64,000 bases of DNA from Brienomyrus brachyistius (GCF_023856365.1 NC_064534.1:13598536-13662535), one strand, 5' to 3'. Counted from the first letter of the stretch, positions 1 through 14,688 are shown. The notes: generated by a model not told the origin, from the letters alone. Program-made: numbers and translations.

Positions 1-560
1 GAACTATTTAAACTACACTGTAGCTCAAAAAACTAAAGACATCTAGCCAGCATTCTGCTACAATAATCTGAAGTATGATACAAAAAAATTAATCTTTCAT
101 GAAGTAACCTGCATGAAATGCAAATCTCAGTTTATGCTGGTTGGGTATATTATTCACTTATGCTACTTGCATGTACTGACCTGTGAGCTGTTTTAGATAA
201 AACTGGTTTCCAAATAAATTGCCATTAATTCAGCAGCTGGTTTGACTTAAAATAGTTTAGTTTGCCCTGCAATAATGAAGTTCTTGCACTGCTATGTCTT
301 GCCTTTGTGTCCCTTTTGCACTTTATGTTGTACAATATGTTGCATATTGTCTAGCGTTAATGTAGCATGTGAAGTATATTGCATAGTAAATGTTATGTGT
401 GTGTATGTGTAAATGTTAGTGTGTCATAGCATATTGTTTAGTAAATGTGTAAATACAGCACCATGGGGCTCAGGGAGATAATATTCCATCCCGGATGTAT
501 ACATGTTTATTTATGGGCTGACAATAAAGATCTGAATCTTGAATAAATTAAAACCTACTT
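1..560. other. gene-free stretch with a possible retroposon tail
   Basis: No exon or promoter is recognisable. Around 521-549 there is an AATAAA-containing phrase (acaataaagatctgaatctt) that resembles the 3' tails of fish LINE or retroposon copies. The preceding 200 bp is TG/TA-rich and low in complexity. The call rests only on resemblance of the tail. Confidence 0.3.
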
Positions 561-3500
561 TCCCGTCAATTGGCAACAGCGCATTATTATATAATGCCCC
601 CTTTGCCTCTTTCCTGGAAAATGTTTCGCTACATACTTTATTTCTTCCTCGTTTTTAGTGCCCTTTCCCTTTCCTCTGGTGAGAGGAGTGACTCAGAGGG
701 TGCCGTGGGGCTCAGGAAGCAGTGTGTTATGATGCCGCTCACTTCACAAAGAAACACAGGGCTCTACTTAACAAGCCGGCTCTTCCTCTGACTGTGTGAC
801 TACTTTGCCTCTTTGTCCTGTGGCCGTTTCCGTTTCCCAGAACCAGAGGCGGCTAGCGAAAGGTGCTAAGCGAGCATCATGCTGCGTGCAAGCCCCAGTC
901 GTCGGAAAAGCTATTCGTATTTGAGTCCTGACGATGTCGTTGGTTAATCGCACAAAATGTCTCTCGTCCCGTCCTTCTGTATCATAAGACTTAAACTCGG
1001 CACACAGCACAAATCCATCAACAGCACGTCACATGGATCTTATAGCGAGCAATAGTGCCACCATCTTCGGTGTTCAGGTGGAGTAACTGCGCCACAGCTG
1101 ACCCCATTCATCAGCTCCCCCCCCCCCCAGACCCAGGCTCTCTTCAGGAATTTGTTCTTGCATAAGAGTTTAACGCAATTAGAATGCAGCGCGCTGCACA
1201 TCTGCAGTGGTGCGCCTCACGCGATCAAGCGAGGCTCATCGCGTCTGTTTAGCTCCTAATACACTTTAACGTGAAATATGTTCCTAATAAGCGCTAGCTG
1301 CTGGGGTGGATGAAGGAGGCTGGAGCACCCAGGCGCCAGGCGGATATGTGAAAACATCCCCTGCAAAGCCCTAGGACCCAAACATCCAGCGTGACCCGCA
1401 GGAGGAAGCGGGCTGGCCTGCCTGAGCCAGCCCGAGACAGCGCAACCCTCTCCATTTTCTGTGAACCTTCCGTGCCGAGTTGAACATGGGGACAAGCTCA
1501 CCAGGGACAGGCTATTTATAACTTCTGCCACTCACACATGAATCAGGGTGTTTGGACTTCGAACTTGAGTTAATCTAGTCAGGCCTAACTAAATAAAGAG
1601 ATAATCTAAACAGCAAGCAATGTGGAGTATTAAATAACCCATGGGGCTTCCACCCAAATGCCTCAAGTCCAACTAAGAGCGAATATTTCCGGCAAGATAT
1701 AGAGTGCCATGCCAAAGTCTTAGACCATCAAAGATTTAAGGCAATTTAGCCAAGTCATACATGTGTATTTGCTTAAAAAAACACATGCAACATTAGAATA
1801 TATGCAAATAGCACAGTAACACGATTAAAAAGTAACAAGAATTTCTTCTGTCCTCCAAAAAGATATCCTGTTGAACGTCTATATGAACACAGCTTTGGTT
1901 CCAAATCTCTCCTCAGGGGTACCTCAGCCACTGCAAATATTCAGTAAATTTCACCAATAGCTCACTTAACTAATTAAGTGATTATTAAGTGACTAAGTAC
2001 TGACTAGACAAACATGGCATGTTAGTGGTTGAGCCAAGAATAACATGGGTACATTCGATGGTTGCAGCAAATACTGGCGTGAGGTTTTGAAAAGACTGAG
2101 CTAAGACACCTTGAAAGACATAATATGATAGTTTTACAGCAATATGAAGATCATTTAAACATCATTTTCTTTGATTGCTCAAGACTTCTGGACAGTACTG
2201 TACAGATGCGGGTCCATCGAATTAGATAAACAGGCTGCCTGCAGAAGATGAATAATATTCAGTGTCTTCCTCTTTGAAGACTCAGAGGCCGAACCCAGGC
2301 ATTTCCACAGGCTACAGTCTCCTTTCTGCTTACTCACTTTTGTTGTTTTATGATTGATAGCTAGTCTTTGGATCCAGCACAAATTCGGCTGCTGCTCACA
2401 TGGAAATTGGAGCACAGTACCAGAGTAATATTTTACTGTCGTTACCATGAAGCACTTCCAGGCAAAACTTACAACCTGGGAGGTCAGACTGGATAACGCG
2501 GCCACCTAAATAATGTCCCTACATCGGGATATAGAGTGAGGCATCTGGCATATTAAACAAGAGCCTTGTCAGTACAAGGGACATGCAAATATGTGATTGG
2601 AATTGCACAAGAATCCAAGGTAAATTTGTTATTCTGTAGTCATTTCACAGCCATACAGACTTTCCTTTGAAAGAAGCCCTCCACAGTTTCATGGAAGGTT
2701 TAGCCTGGCTACACTGATTACACCACAAGTTATGACAGGGGAATTAAATTCAAAATTACAGATTCTGAGAAACATCTTTCGCCGAAAGGAATCCGACTGC
2801 TTGGTCCCACTGGATTACAGTATTATTCTAATTACTCCAAAATTGCTATTTCAAATCCTGGCCACTGCTTTTGGTTAAATACAACACATTTTATACAAAG
2901 AATACCAAAATAAGAAAATAAAGCACATATTTTATTGACACTAAATAAGTTTAACAAGGACTGAAGTGTAATTATACTAACATGGGTAAATAAAATGTTC
3001 CATAAATAATGGACAAAATAATTTGCACTGGTACTTTGAAAACCGCAACTTAGAACATATCTTGAGAAAACACCAAGAATTTATTTTATTGATCATTTTC
3101 AATGATGACTGTAGATTTACAATGCAAACCACCCATGCACATATACAATGGTGCCTCTCCAAATCATTAAACCTGGACGCCTGCTGATTCAATGACTGCA
3201 AATTAAAGGAATATAACTTCTATATTCTATATGGAATATTTGATATATTCTGTTCTAGAACTAAGCATCTTCATTCCAACCTTCAGATAAGAATAAAGCT
3301 TATAATAAACAAATAGCATAAAAAATGGGCAACACCAAGCAAATATGAGGATCTCAGGCAAGACCAATCATGCTCAGACCATGCTAAGCTTGACAGGGCT
3401 GGGCAGACCGCAAGACAGGCTGACATCAGTAGGACCTTCATCCATCTGTGCTTTATCTAACACCTTACTTTTTTTTTTACAAGAGTTCCATTTGTCTCAG

Positions 3501-5480
3501 CCCAGAAACAATGCCCAACCCTGACACCTGACCCACCACCCAGCATTAGTCATATGGATGATTCAAAGCCCATTTTTGTCTTGATCCTGAATTTACGCTC
3601 TTTCACATTTCTCTTCAACCATCATCTGGAGATTCAAGTGTCTTTATCCCCAGTTCATTGACAAGAAGAGTGAGACAGAGAGGCACATTTTTCATCTTGC
3701 TGTCCCGAAATAAAGCCCCCATTCCTTCCTACCAGACATCGCCATTTAACATGGTTATGCTCACCCTCCCCAACGCTAGTCTTGCCATGTACAGCAGGGT
3801 CAGCACACATTGGATCAGGGGTGGAGTATCTCTTCTATGGACTCTAGGCTGAAGTAGGAGCCCCCATACTGTAAATAGGCCATTTGACCTATTTTTTTCG
3901 ATCAGAAAGGGTGGGGGTATTAAAACGTTGAAACATCAATAATATGCTAATTAAAGCGCAGGGTGCTGTCGGTGAAATTTGCCGATCGGGGGGAGGGGAT
4001 ATTGCTAGATTTTTTGCATACGCTCGTTTAATTGTATTTTCTTTATGTCTGTTCACGGTTAGTCTACCACTCTAGCGGGATGACACGTTAATCTCGTATT
4101 TTTACACCATTCCATTCTTCCATTAAGCTACTTTGTGCCGGTTAGCATGGCGGTGAAACAACCGGCAGTTTCCAGTATTTCAAACAAAGCTGGCTGGCGC
4201 GAAATCTCAAAATGGAATAGTCCATTATGGACGGGCCGGGGAGCAACTTTGTCTGTCCTGAAAACTCAAATAGCAGACATGTTACTATAATTTAAATGAT
4301 CACATAATGTTTTATCCTTAAATGTAACTGGAAATTCTGTCAATTTTCTGTGGCCCCAGACAGATGCCTGCCTTGGCTAATGGTAACGTCCACTGTTGCA
4401 TTAGATACTGGGTTTGCTCTGGGACTGAGGAAGTTTCAGCATCGTAATTCACTTTATTAGCCAGGTATATCTGCATGTACCAGGAGTTTTGGCAGCATTG
4501 ATGCATACATTCATAGACAACAAAACATAAATTAAGAAAATGTGAATATGTGGAAATAAAATATATAGAATAAAATAGGTTTGAGGATGGAAAAAGTACT
4601 GTTTAGAACCAGTTACCAAAGATATACAAATTAACAGTATTATACATTATCAATGTGCATGTATAGCAGCAGTAGTGTTGTTTTAGTTGTAGTAACTGAA
4701 TTATAAGCTATTTAGCAATCGTCAATACTGAGTCATGATTGTTCGAGGTTTCGTTTAATGCCTCTTTAGGAGTTAAATGCCATACTTAAGACACCCATGA
4801 AATGATACTGGAAATCTTAGAGGTACAGGATCTTGCTTTCCATCGTTCCCCCCTCCTCAATACTTTCAGTAGATGGCTTTCTGCACACTTTTCACCATAT
4901 GCAGCCATTGTAAAAACCATGACTAATTCCATACCAGCTAATTTTGTCTCAGATTTCTTAATTACCATTGCCGATGCCTGTATGGAACAGATAAATCCTC
5001 CGTCTTGAGCAATGATAGCCTCACATATCTGTTTGCTTTATGAACTTTTTTATGGCATGTTTGCAATATGGAAATTTGCAATATGAATGTTATTTGAAAA
5101 CTACCAGGGATTTGAAGTAAAATATTACTTTTAAGCTAAGGCTGGAGTTAAATTTGGAACCATCTGTTTGCCACATACTCTGCTAGAGAGCCTCAGCATG
5201 CTTTTCGAATTATTATTATTTTTTTTTCTGTTTCCAAGATGTGTGGGATTAAGATATATTGCTCTACTCTCTCTAAGAAGTGTGCATTGAGAAAACAGTT
5301 TTCCAGGAAATCTCTCTGGTATGACAGACAGGGATGATAACACGCCTTGCAGTGCTGGAGCAATCGCATCCGTCAGCGGAAAAGCACAATGGCATTTGCG
5401 TCTTTCGTGACACTCTTCCCCACAAGTAAAAATGCAACAGATGCAAAAAAGGTGACCATCGCACCCAGGGGCAAAGCTGC
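561..5480. other. gene-free intergenic DNA
   Basis: I found no exon with supporting homology, no tRNA-like fold and no transposon ends. The open frames here are short, unconserved in appearance and lack codon-use signals. About 850-1250 is locally richer in CpG, but nothing else there indicates a promoter. Confidence 0.5.
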
Positions 5481-5489
5481 TACAAATTC

Positions 5490-5560
5490 TGGGCCTCTTG
5501 ACAAAATGCCACCTTGGGCCCCCCCATGGGATTTTTACCACGTGTAAATTTTACCGGTGA
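5490..5560. repeat. dispersed repeat fragment (partner at 41.6 kb)
   Basis: The phrase cctcttgacaaaatgccacc followed by ttgggccccc closely resembles 41631-41660 (cctctgacaaaatgtcatct, then tcggccccc). Two diverged copies of the same phrase 36 kb apart in one window indicate an interspersed repeat. The family is not identified. Confidence 0.45.
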
Positions 5561-6202
5561 GGTGCGGGATGTCCTCAGAGTAGAATTTGGAGGGGGGGTT
5601 GAGTATAATATAATTTTGGGCTCCCATAAAGTGAACCATCTGAATCTGCCATGGTATCCATCCCCCCCCCCCCAGCACCCCTGGTCACACCCCAACATGT
5701 GCTTCAGCTGAAGTTGAGATACTACAGGACTGAGTATTCACAATGATCTTCTCGGTATGGTTGGTGCCAAGCGAGCTTGTCAGTGGTTGACAGAGAATGT
5801 TAGGGGCAATTTGCCTTATGTTCTGCCCCCTTAAACCAGCCGCTCCTCAGGGCGCTGTGCATATGGTTACCTCTCGTCTCTTTTTCATGCTAATTTTTCT
5901 CTGATAGTATGACATGTATATCAGAAGTCTTTTTACTAAAGCAGTCAAATCTATATACTAACCATTCCTTTTTTTTTATTTTTTTAACTCTTTTACTAGA
6001 TCTGCTCAACAATAATCTCAGGAGTGACACCCAGCTGCCTACCAGGGAAGTAGTCATCCTTTACCCAGCTATCGTCTATAGAACTCCTGTCCTCAATCAT
6101 TACACATCTACGGAACCTATTGCTCTTTTTTTGGGCCCCCAAAACATTGCATTTAGCTGCATTGGTATACACATTAGTCCTTCATTTGTGATTGTGTGGG
6201 CC

Positions 6203-6318
6203 TGCAATGGACTGGCATCCCATTCAAGGTGTTTCCCTATTTTTTCCAGTCATTTCTGGAATAGGCTCTAGGGTTTCTGTGGCTCTGTGCTGGATAAATG
6301 TCTATGAACGATGGATGG
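6203..6318 (+). repeat. fragment of fish interspersed repeat with GGATGG-type tail
   Basis: The stretch reads through ggactggcatcccattcaag, then ggaataggctctagg, then ctggataaatg and gatggatggg. This is the degraded 3' part of the widespread fish repeat whose consensus describes a product that is 'condensed', followed by a GGATGG tail. Related fragments lie at 38.9 kb on the same strand and at 58.0 and 63.2 kb on the other strand. Confidence 0.5.
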
Positions 6319-7104
6319 GCAGATCCAGAGATACAGAATGATGGTGCGGCTGTGAAAATCATTTCCCCGCGCTGTGCGGTAACCTAGTGACAGCGCTCCG
6401 TTTGCTCTCTCTTGCATAAGCGCCGAACTATAATAACGACATGCAAAGGGTCAGAACGCATAACAGATGGCGCTCCTGCAATGGAGAGCGAATGAATAAA
6501 ATTCGGAGTGTCGTCTCCATTTGTGCAGTGAGGCAGGGATGCCGCCGCATACTGTAGCTCAGAAGCTACTCCAACATGAGGATATTTATGTTTTCATTAA
6601 TCAAGGCGGTTGACAGGGTAACAAGACGTATGAAGTCGATCGTTTATCACTTATATATGAAAACACACCAGGACAACTGTGAGTGACTGTATTGTGATAA
6701 TGTGAGATCGTTCAATGAATTTACAGCAGTATCCCTGATGACCAAGTTATACCATCAAAAACAATTTCGGATGCAGTATAATACAAAACAAATTACAAAA
6801 AAGAATATTAATATAGTGTATATGATTAGAAACAAAGCTATGTTTAGCATCAATACCCAAGAAAATACAAGAATAGCAAAAGACATCAGAAAAATTGGTC
6901 TTATGCACTTAGATCAAACCATGCACTCTAATATCATTGCAAATAGCACACAATGTGAAGGGAATAAGTGGAAAGAAATAGATGTTACTAATACAAATAT
7001 AATCATTATGCCAAGATGGGAATGACTGTGGGGAGCAAGGGCAGAAGCAGATTCTCTGTGCCGTGGGACTGTCATCTTTTCCAGGGTTTAACGTTATTTA
7101 TTCG

Positions 7105-7125
7105 CTAGCTAGGCTGCCTAGCTAG
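7105..7125. repeat. 21 bp near-perfect palindrome
   Basis: Two 10 bp arms, ctagctaggc and gcctagctag, flank a single t at 7115. The arms are exact reverse complements. The match stops immediately outside, so this is a small isolated inverted repeat rather than a transposon end. Confidence 0.6.
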
Positions 7126-7339
7126 GTAACACTGGACGTGCAGTGCAGCCACAGAAGGTATCTCAACTGCCACTGCATCACTGCATGCCCCATATCTTAC
7201 CGTCCCACCCTTATTTATATGCCTGCATTTGTTTGATTATTTATTCATAGCACATCTTCTTATTCTCTCTCTGCACCTTTTTATTCTGTTTTTTGTTTTA
7301 TACATCTGTGTATTTGCGTGTTTTTGTGTTTAAATTCTC

Positions 7340-7615
7340 TACCTGTGCCCCAATGGAAACATGCTGATTAGGATGAAGATTAATTTTAATAATCCCAGGG
7401 AGAAATTCTAGTGCAAACAACAGTAAGAACATAATGTACAGATGAACACACAAATACTGCCAAACAGGCAAGGTGCAAAGCCAGTACAAGTAGTGCAAAG
7501 AAAGAAAACAGACTGTAAAAAGATTTTAAAAGTACACAATACACAAATAAATGCAATGTTCTAAAAAAACAGGATATGATACTTTAAAAAAAAAAAAAAG
7601 GTTCTGATTCTGATC
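7340..7615. repeat. LINE 3'-UTR-like fragment
   Basis: The segment contains a taatcccagggagaaattct phrase, a stretch rich in gtgcaaa/acaaata words, then a poly-A of about 13 and a gttctgattctgatc end. This organisation is typical of 3' UTRs of fish non-LTR retrotransposons. No reverse transcriptase coding sequence is seen next to it. Confidence 0.35.
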
Positions 7616-10597
7616 AGCTACATGGATGAAACTGGACAGGGTGGTTCAGCTCTGCGTTGTGTTTCATGACATTCGTGTGTCTTTCCCCTCGCTCTGACAT
7701 AAGTGCCCGGCCGAGAGGCCTGCTCTTTCCTTTCATGAGGCGAAAGTTGAATTCAAAGAGCTACAAGTACAAGGAAACGTCGTGTCAATATGGAACACCA
7801 ACCCTTCAGGGAACTGATCCATGTCGGCACACTGCGTTCTGACTAGATCTACTTCCTGTCACAACAGAGAGTGCTGTGACGCTGGGAAAGGTTGACCAAG
7901 CACAAGGGGTCTCGTTTTGTTCTTTCTTTCTTTGAGCGTTCATCACGAAGAATGGTATTTTCAGCCCTGGGAGCGTGCGGCGGTAATGACGTCCAGCTGG
8001 TGCTCATTTGGCTGATTATGTCAATCTGACATACGAGTCATATTCGCTGAACGGGGCAGAAGCGGTTTAAGAGCGAGAATCTGGGAAGGCTCTTCTTTTG
8101 GATGCCGTTTAAAAGACCAGGTACAGTAAGGCGGTGCCGTGAGAAATAAGTCTCTGAAAGCCAGAGTCGCTGAAATCAACAAACTCTGCAAATCACTTTC
8201 CTTTAGGAAATTACCATTGCAGCTAATGCTAATTCCTAGTTTTGTTGCATTGATCTGAAAAAGGAAAACATTTCTTTATTTCTTAGTCTTCTCTTGTTCC
8301 ATTTGTCATTATTATATAGCCTATTATATAAGGCCTGTCCTTGCACTCCTAAAAGCAGCTATTAAAATTATGCCCCCTGTTGATTTGCCCATTTTTATCC
8401 CAGCTCTTCTCAGAAGGAAATTAATGCATCATGGGACGCAAACGATCACTCGGGAATGTGTAACACTACAAATGCTATGGAAACAAGTTTACCGGGGTCA
8501 CACAAAAACAACACAAGATTTGTTTAGCGTTGGACAGATCCAAGGGTGATTCGCATGCACAGTTTTGCTTAGTGCCGCATCACCCCGACTGTGCCGCTCA
8601 TGCAACAAGTCGCTAAAATCTCGTGGTCATTGTTCTGTGGTGATGCAGGTACCTCATGTACTCAGATCACTATGAGTTCGTCCTCACGCTTATGTACAGG
8701 GACCCATGTTGTAACTAAAGCACCTGCAAAATGTACGCAGGCAATTACACTTTTGATTAATGGCCACGTGGTTTTACTTTACAGCATGCTAGCACATTGA
8801 AAACAAGTGGAAACTGGTTTTCTATACATATACTGGGTGCCAACAATCTTGCCACTTCAATTCCCTCCCCGACAAACCGCACACCTTCCATTGAAATGCA
8901 CACTGATAGCGTCACGTTACTATGAACAAAGATTTTATGGAGGCAAGGGTCTAAGTCAAAGGAATATAATACATATTATTGAGATATGCATGATTCATTC
9001 ACCCTTCTCCCCTAGGGATGCCCTTTAGCACAGATGACGTTTAGATGTGATATCTTGCAAAGCTGTTAAGGGAATCAGATCAAACTCATTAAGACCCAGT
9101 TCCTTGATAAATGGGACTTTCTTCTGTATTAAGGGCTTCTGTGTCATCCTGCCAAAACCCAATATCAATGTCTGAAGCAGACTATAATTATACTGCTATC
9201 ATTAAAGACTTTTTTTCCCCCTGTCCTTGAATGGACCCTACACAGCGTGGACATCCCCTTCTACTCTGTCAACATCAACCACAGAGGTGGTACATCCCTC
9301 ATCTGATGGGTCTGCGTCGGGTCGTCGCTTTGTCTCCGTGTTATGGTTTTCGGTTTAGTGTCACAGGCAGGGAGAATGTCTTCTTCCTAGTGTTGCCAGT
9401 CATAACCCGGTCTGCCAGAACTTCCTTGTCATAAAGGTACTTACCCCACAAAAAACAAAGAAGAATCAGGAGAGGTAACCATGGGATCTCATATAAACAG
9501 AACAACAAGCAAAGGGTTTGATAGATACAAGCTTTTTACGGAATGGGATAGAATAGTGATTGATGCCTCCTAAGCATCATAAACAAGGTCCTCTGAGGTG
9601 ATCCTCACAACATTATATCCTGGAACACTATGCAACAGTTGTAATGGGAATGTAATCACCTATTGCCCCATTGCATGGACTTGGCCCAACAAGTAGAAGC
9701 ACAAAGTAATGATACTCTCCGCAAGAACTGATCAGGGTGCAGCTCTTATTAGAAAAATGGGTCAATAATGAAATGAGCTTGAATCTTGGGAGTTTTGTCT
9801 TATCCGCAGCCCCTGATACTCGTAACTCTGCCTCATTGCTAATGAACCGTCACAGCCTCACAGCAGATTACACGGTCGTCTTGTTATACAAACTGCTGGA
9901 AATCTGCCCCCGGAACAGCAGGGTATCCGTAGCAACAGAGGAAGGAGTGGAGATCAATGTATGTAATTAACTCTTTCCGTACCCATTCACATGTGCCGCC
10001 CAGCGTCCTGCCCTTGGTTAGGGGTGTCCCCTTTAAAACAATGCACTGCGTTGTTTTATTGTACTTAATGCATTGCCTTTGTAGATCAATGGTGTTACCG
10101 GGGTCAACAGAAGCTCTTTTTCACTCAAGCCGCTATCCCATATGGACCATCTTCGTAGATCGCTCTCGGCTGTTTGATATTCAGCAGGTATTATTTTTTA
10201 TTTCTGTTTCTTTGATCGCAAGATGGACTTTTTCAGCCCTTAGGAATTTTAGGCCACCGTCGGACCAATCAACCAAAAAGGACCTTTGATCGGTGGTCCA
10301 CATTTTCATGTTCTGGGCAAGTAGCATGGTCAACGTCAATGTCAGTTATGGATATGTGGATTCAGTGGGTGTTCAGATGTATCACAAAAAAATGCAAATT
10401 GTTTCATGCAACATAAACAAAGCAAGTTCAGATTGTCTTAAATTTTCTGCAAACATTTGAGCTAAAAAACAAAAAAAAATGGCTCTGTGACATGTTTACT
10501 GAGCTGTCATGCAGTAAAAAGACAATAAAGCATGAAAGTAATGGAGTATGACTTTGGAATAAGGAATTGACTTTGCAGTTGTTCTCACAGCATAATA

Positions 10598-10760
10598 TAT
10601 TTACATTTACATTTATTTATTTGGCAGATGCTTTTGTCCAAAGCGACGTACGAGTGAAGGCAGATAATACATCATACAGCGTTCAGCTGCCAAGCAGTGA
10701 GTTTTAGTACAAGTGCTGCTAGGCTAAGTTTTCACTGACTGACCCAAAGGAAGTTCAAGG
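10598..10760 (+). repeat. teleost-wide dispersed repeat (ATTTGGCAGATGCTTTTGTCC type)
   Basis: The phrase tatttggcagatgctttt followed by gtccaaagcgacgtac is the hallmark start of a repeat found in very many teleost genomes. Similarity continues through cagcgttcagctgccaagca and tgctaggctaag. The copy is moderately diverged. I recognise the family from experience and cannot assign a formal class. Confidence 0.65.
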
Positions 10761-11202
10761 TAGCTGTGGGGAAAAGAGCTTCACAGACATTGCTTAAAAT
10801 CCTATGCTTGATATAAATTGGTCATTAAGTGGGCTGACTCAATCATCACACAAATATCATGCACTTTATAAGGAACCACAACTAAGCACGTCCTGTGGTA
10901 CCAGACAAACCAGACCACAATGGAGTTTCCTCTAGATATAATTATTTTTTTTCAACAAATAGCTTAATAATTCCACCAAATTTATAAGCCAAGGAGAAGG
11001 CTTCTGAAGTGTGTTTTCTGGCAGTTTATGGTTTCTCGCACATGTTTAATGGGGAAGTTCGGTATCTCAGGTTCACTGCACAATGCAGCTCAGTTTCACA
11101 CAGCTGTCAGTGCAAGTTGCATCCTGCCAATGGTGAGCACTGTGACAATCCTAACATCAGCAGGCGACTCTCCTGTATCATGCCTTGTGATTGGCTGAGT
11201 GT

Positions 11203-11220
11203 GGGGGGGGGGGGGGGGGG
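11203..11220. repeat. poly-G tract (18 G)
   Basis: Uninterrupted run of 18 guanines. It is one of several such tracts in the window. Confidence 0.9.
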
Positions 11221-12967
11221 AGTATGGAAAAACACACAGCTTGAATTACATGTGAAGCAGAATTAAAAGGTCTATTTCTTACCCTAAGTTTAAGGCAAAC
11301 TGCTGCGATATCTTTTATATCTTAGCAGTTTTTGACCAGTGAAGGTTACAACAGACCAGTTGAATGACTCTTGTTGACTTTATCGCAATCCAAGTCAGTT
11401 TCCTTGCTGAAGACACAGCACTGCAAGAGTTTTCTTAACACTTTCTATACTTATATCTCCCAGGTATACTTGACTCAGCAGAGAATTCCTAAGATACATG
11501 TGACTATTTTCAGACTCAGCTGGCTACTGACAGAAAGGTCCTCGGAACCGTTTTTCTCGTCTTAAAACACTGTGGCAAAAGACTTTCTTCAGATGATACG
11601 CTGAATAGGAATACGGTGCTCCTGAAATAGTGAGCCGAAGTAATAGCCACTGTGACTCACCTTAACTAATAGCCACATGGCATCTTGCACATCATTAACA
11701 TTCACTATTGTTCCATTCAATATTTGCTTTGAGAAGTACTGGGCACATGGACACTCAAGAACTACATGTGATTCTTTTCAGTTCAACTTCACATGTCTTT
11801 TTTCTTAAGCTCAAAATTATTAGTAATAATAAGTTTTTGGTGCCAGGATAATATGCATGTTCTAAAACAGCATGGCGAACAAGGTGACAATGTGCTTGCT
11901 GAAGCAAAGGGATAATTATATTATTATACCCTGAATGAAGCACACTGCTAGTGCAGTGATACACTGTTTGGACATTTTGAGATGCAGAATCTAAACTTGC
12001 CCCTAAACCTCTATCATCATTTTCAGGAGGGCAAAGAGTTTGCGTAATGTTGGTATGAGATGCTACGTTTTTCTTCCCCTTATGGAAGAGTAACTGAATC
12101 CCAGGCAACGCTGTGATGCTTCACTAATTTCCCTTAGAGCTAAACGTGCTTTTTCGTCATCTGGATGTTACTGGCTACATGTCATGTGACACTTTTCTTT
12201 ACACTGCACAGAAAGCAGATTATCCTCATGTTGTGATCACACCAACGCCAAGCCCCTGGGATAGACTCACCTAGTGTAGGCTTATGAGGTAATGATTTGT
12301 TGCAACAGTTGGGGCATCAGAGGGCTTCAGCATATTTTACAATGGCCCGATCATCCTCATGTCTTCTCCCTGACCTGATGAGTCAGGGCTGGAGACGGCC
12401 ATCATCGGTCCCTTTCTCTCTCTCACTCAATGATACTGAGACCTGACCTTCTTCTCTGGTAAACTGTGGTCCATGCACCACTCCCTAGATGCCCGTCACT
12501 GTGTACTGGGGGGTGGGGCAGGCGTCCCGGGGTCACCCCAGCCCCACAGCAGTCATATTGTGAAGACGACATCACTGGGCATGCATAGATGGAGAGTTCG
12601 CAAGTGCAGGACACCATGACTGTTTACATGGCAACAAAAACAACAGTACTGTAAAAGGTTTGACTAAGGAAAAAGATTATTGAAACTGACTTATATCACT
12701 AAATAAAAATACCATGAACTACTTGCAGAATAAAGGGATCTTCCTGTTATAATCTACTGGATGGGTTGTTAGTCTCATTCCTGCCTTCCTGTGTGTGTGT
12801 GCGGGGGGGGCATGCAATTTTTCAATTTAAGAGGGTTTTATTGTCATACCATCTGCACGGTGACACAAAATAATGGCCCCTCCAGGGCCAGAGTGCAATA
12901 TACGGACAGGAAGTGACAAGGGGTGGCTTTTTACTGTACCTAAAGTGTAAAACACACGGTGTGAAAC

Positions 12968-12985
12968 GGGGGGGGGGGGGGGGGG
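12968..12985. repeat. poly-G tract (18 G)
   Basis: Uninterrupted run of 18 guanines, 1.7 kb from another of the same length. Confidence 0.9.
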
Positions 12986-13840
12986 ATACTCACAGTGTTT
13001 CCCCATGGGGTTCCTCAGGGTCTCTCCACCATTTCAGTTACTCCTCATACTTTCCTCATATGGTTTAGCTGCACTTGTGTTCCTATACTGCCTTTAGTGT
13101 GTCCTATGTGATAGACTGCATACTGTCCAAAGTGTACAGAGTCCTGTCATTTCCAGGGCAAACTCCTACGGACATACAGCAAACGGACATAAAACCATCA
13201 GGTCGCTGTGTGCAGTCTTGGTCTAGTTTTTGATTTATTAGCCGTACCAACTTAATACAAGAGACTAAATCCTGCTGGGATCTGATATATTCTTGATCTG
13301 TTCTTGTCTGAGGCTTCTAAAACTACGTGGAAGTAAAAAGCAAATATTAACCAAAGAATCAAATTCAAATTTTATCCCTGATAAATGACCACTGAAACTG
13401 GTTTTGAGATTCCAGAGTACCATTTAAGCAAAGCATAATTCTTCGTATGTTCATTTATACTCATCTAAAGTTACTAGGCACACTGTCTACGCACCAGTTG
13501 TCTCCCACCTGATCCCCATTTATTCACAAGTCCCCCTAGTGGACATGTTAATACTTACATCTTCTTTGAAGGATTCATACCAAAATCCTTCGCAATAAGA
13601 AATGTGAATATTGTATAAAGCGATTGAATTTGAAATGCAAAATTATTGCCACTGCACATGCGTAAAAAGCAGAATCCTAGATCTAATAATTTTGAGAATA
13701 CATGATGCTCACATTACCAGCAAACTCAGCACGGCTTCTTACAACATTTTGCGTATTGTTTTCGTGAATCTACAAACAACTGTGTAGCAGGCAGATTTCC
13801 CCACGTATGGCAGGAAATTTCAATTCAATTAATTTTACAC

Positions 13841-13872
13841 AGAAAGAAAGAAAGAAAAGAAAGAAAAGAAAG
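13841..13872. repeat. GAAA/GAAAA microsatellite
   Basis: Imperfect tandem repeats of gaaa and gaaaa over 32 bp. Confidence 0.85.
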
Positions 13873-14688
13873 ATGACAATGGAGGAGAGGAACCAAAAAG
13901 ACCTCTGAATATCCAAGGTCAACCGGCTGCCCAACTCCCACCCCGGACATGTCAATATCATCGAAAAAGAGAGACTGGGCCTGCTTGCTATAAAAGCAAG
14001 GTATATGAAACACTACTAATATATCTAGAATTACATTAATAGTTTTATTTGTTTTTCAGAACTGCAGAGTAATATTAAAATAGTGAATGTTAACAATAAC
14101 CACAAGCGTTTAACCAGGAAAGGACCCAAAGCAAAAAGACCCAATTAGGTAAAAACCAAGTCAAATACTGTCTACATGAGAGTGACCTATGCAAAGGGTG
14201 GGGTTCTGCTGGGTCAGGTGACTGAAGACTTGCCCCGACTTTGAACCCTGACCACTTCCCTCACCCTGTGAGTGCGCTCTGCGTAACGTGCTCTTTCACA
14301 CAATCTTATCTTCCCCTGGATAATGTTTGGAGAATAAACTCTATGAATCCATTTGACATTTGCAGAGGTGTGTGTCGTCCTCATCAGTGGCATCCGGAAA
14401 CAGTGACATCAGATAAGAGCCTCCCCACTCACCAATACACAAGAGATTCAAATCATCTCAAAGGCACACCTCTGAAAGCTCACCAGATGTGAGATACCTT
14501 TCCAAAACAGCACATATCAATATTGTTATTTGTAATTAAAACGATTAGTTTCTGATGAAATGCTTTGTATGCCATTTGCACAAATAGAGAAACATTGGAA
14601 TTAATCTGTTCACATGCTCCATTTGCCCTCCTTCAGACATACACAAATATAATTAATATAATAATATATATTAATTATACATTCCAAT

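Larger units (their letters stand above)
6320..10590. other. gene-free intergenic DNA
   Basis: There is no recognisable gene. The stretch is AT-rich and contains a LINE-like tail (7340-7615), a short perfect palindrome (7105-7125) and otherwise anonymous sequence. Open frames of 60-110 codons occur but show no family resemblance. Confidence 0.5.

Noticed and set aside
13530..13545. CTCF site (ccactaggggga on the minus strand)
   Set aside because: Only about 11 of 14 core positions fit; the essential ggc is altered.
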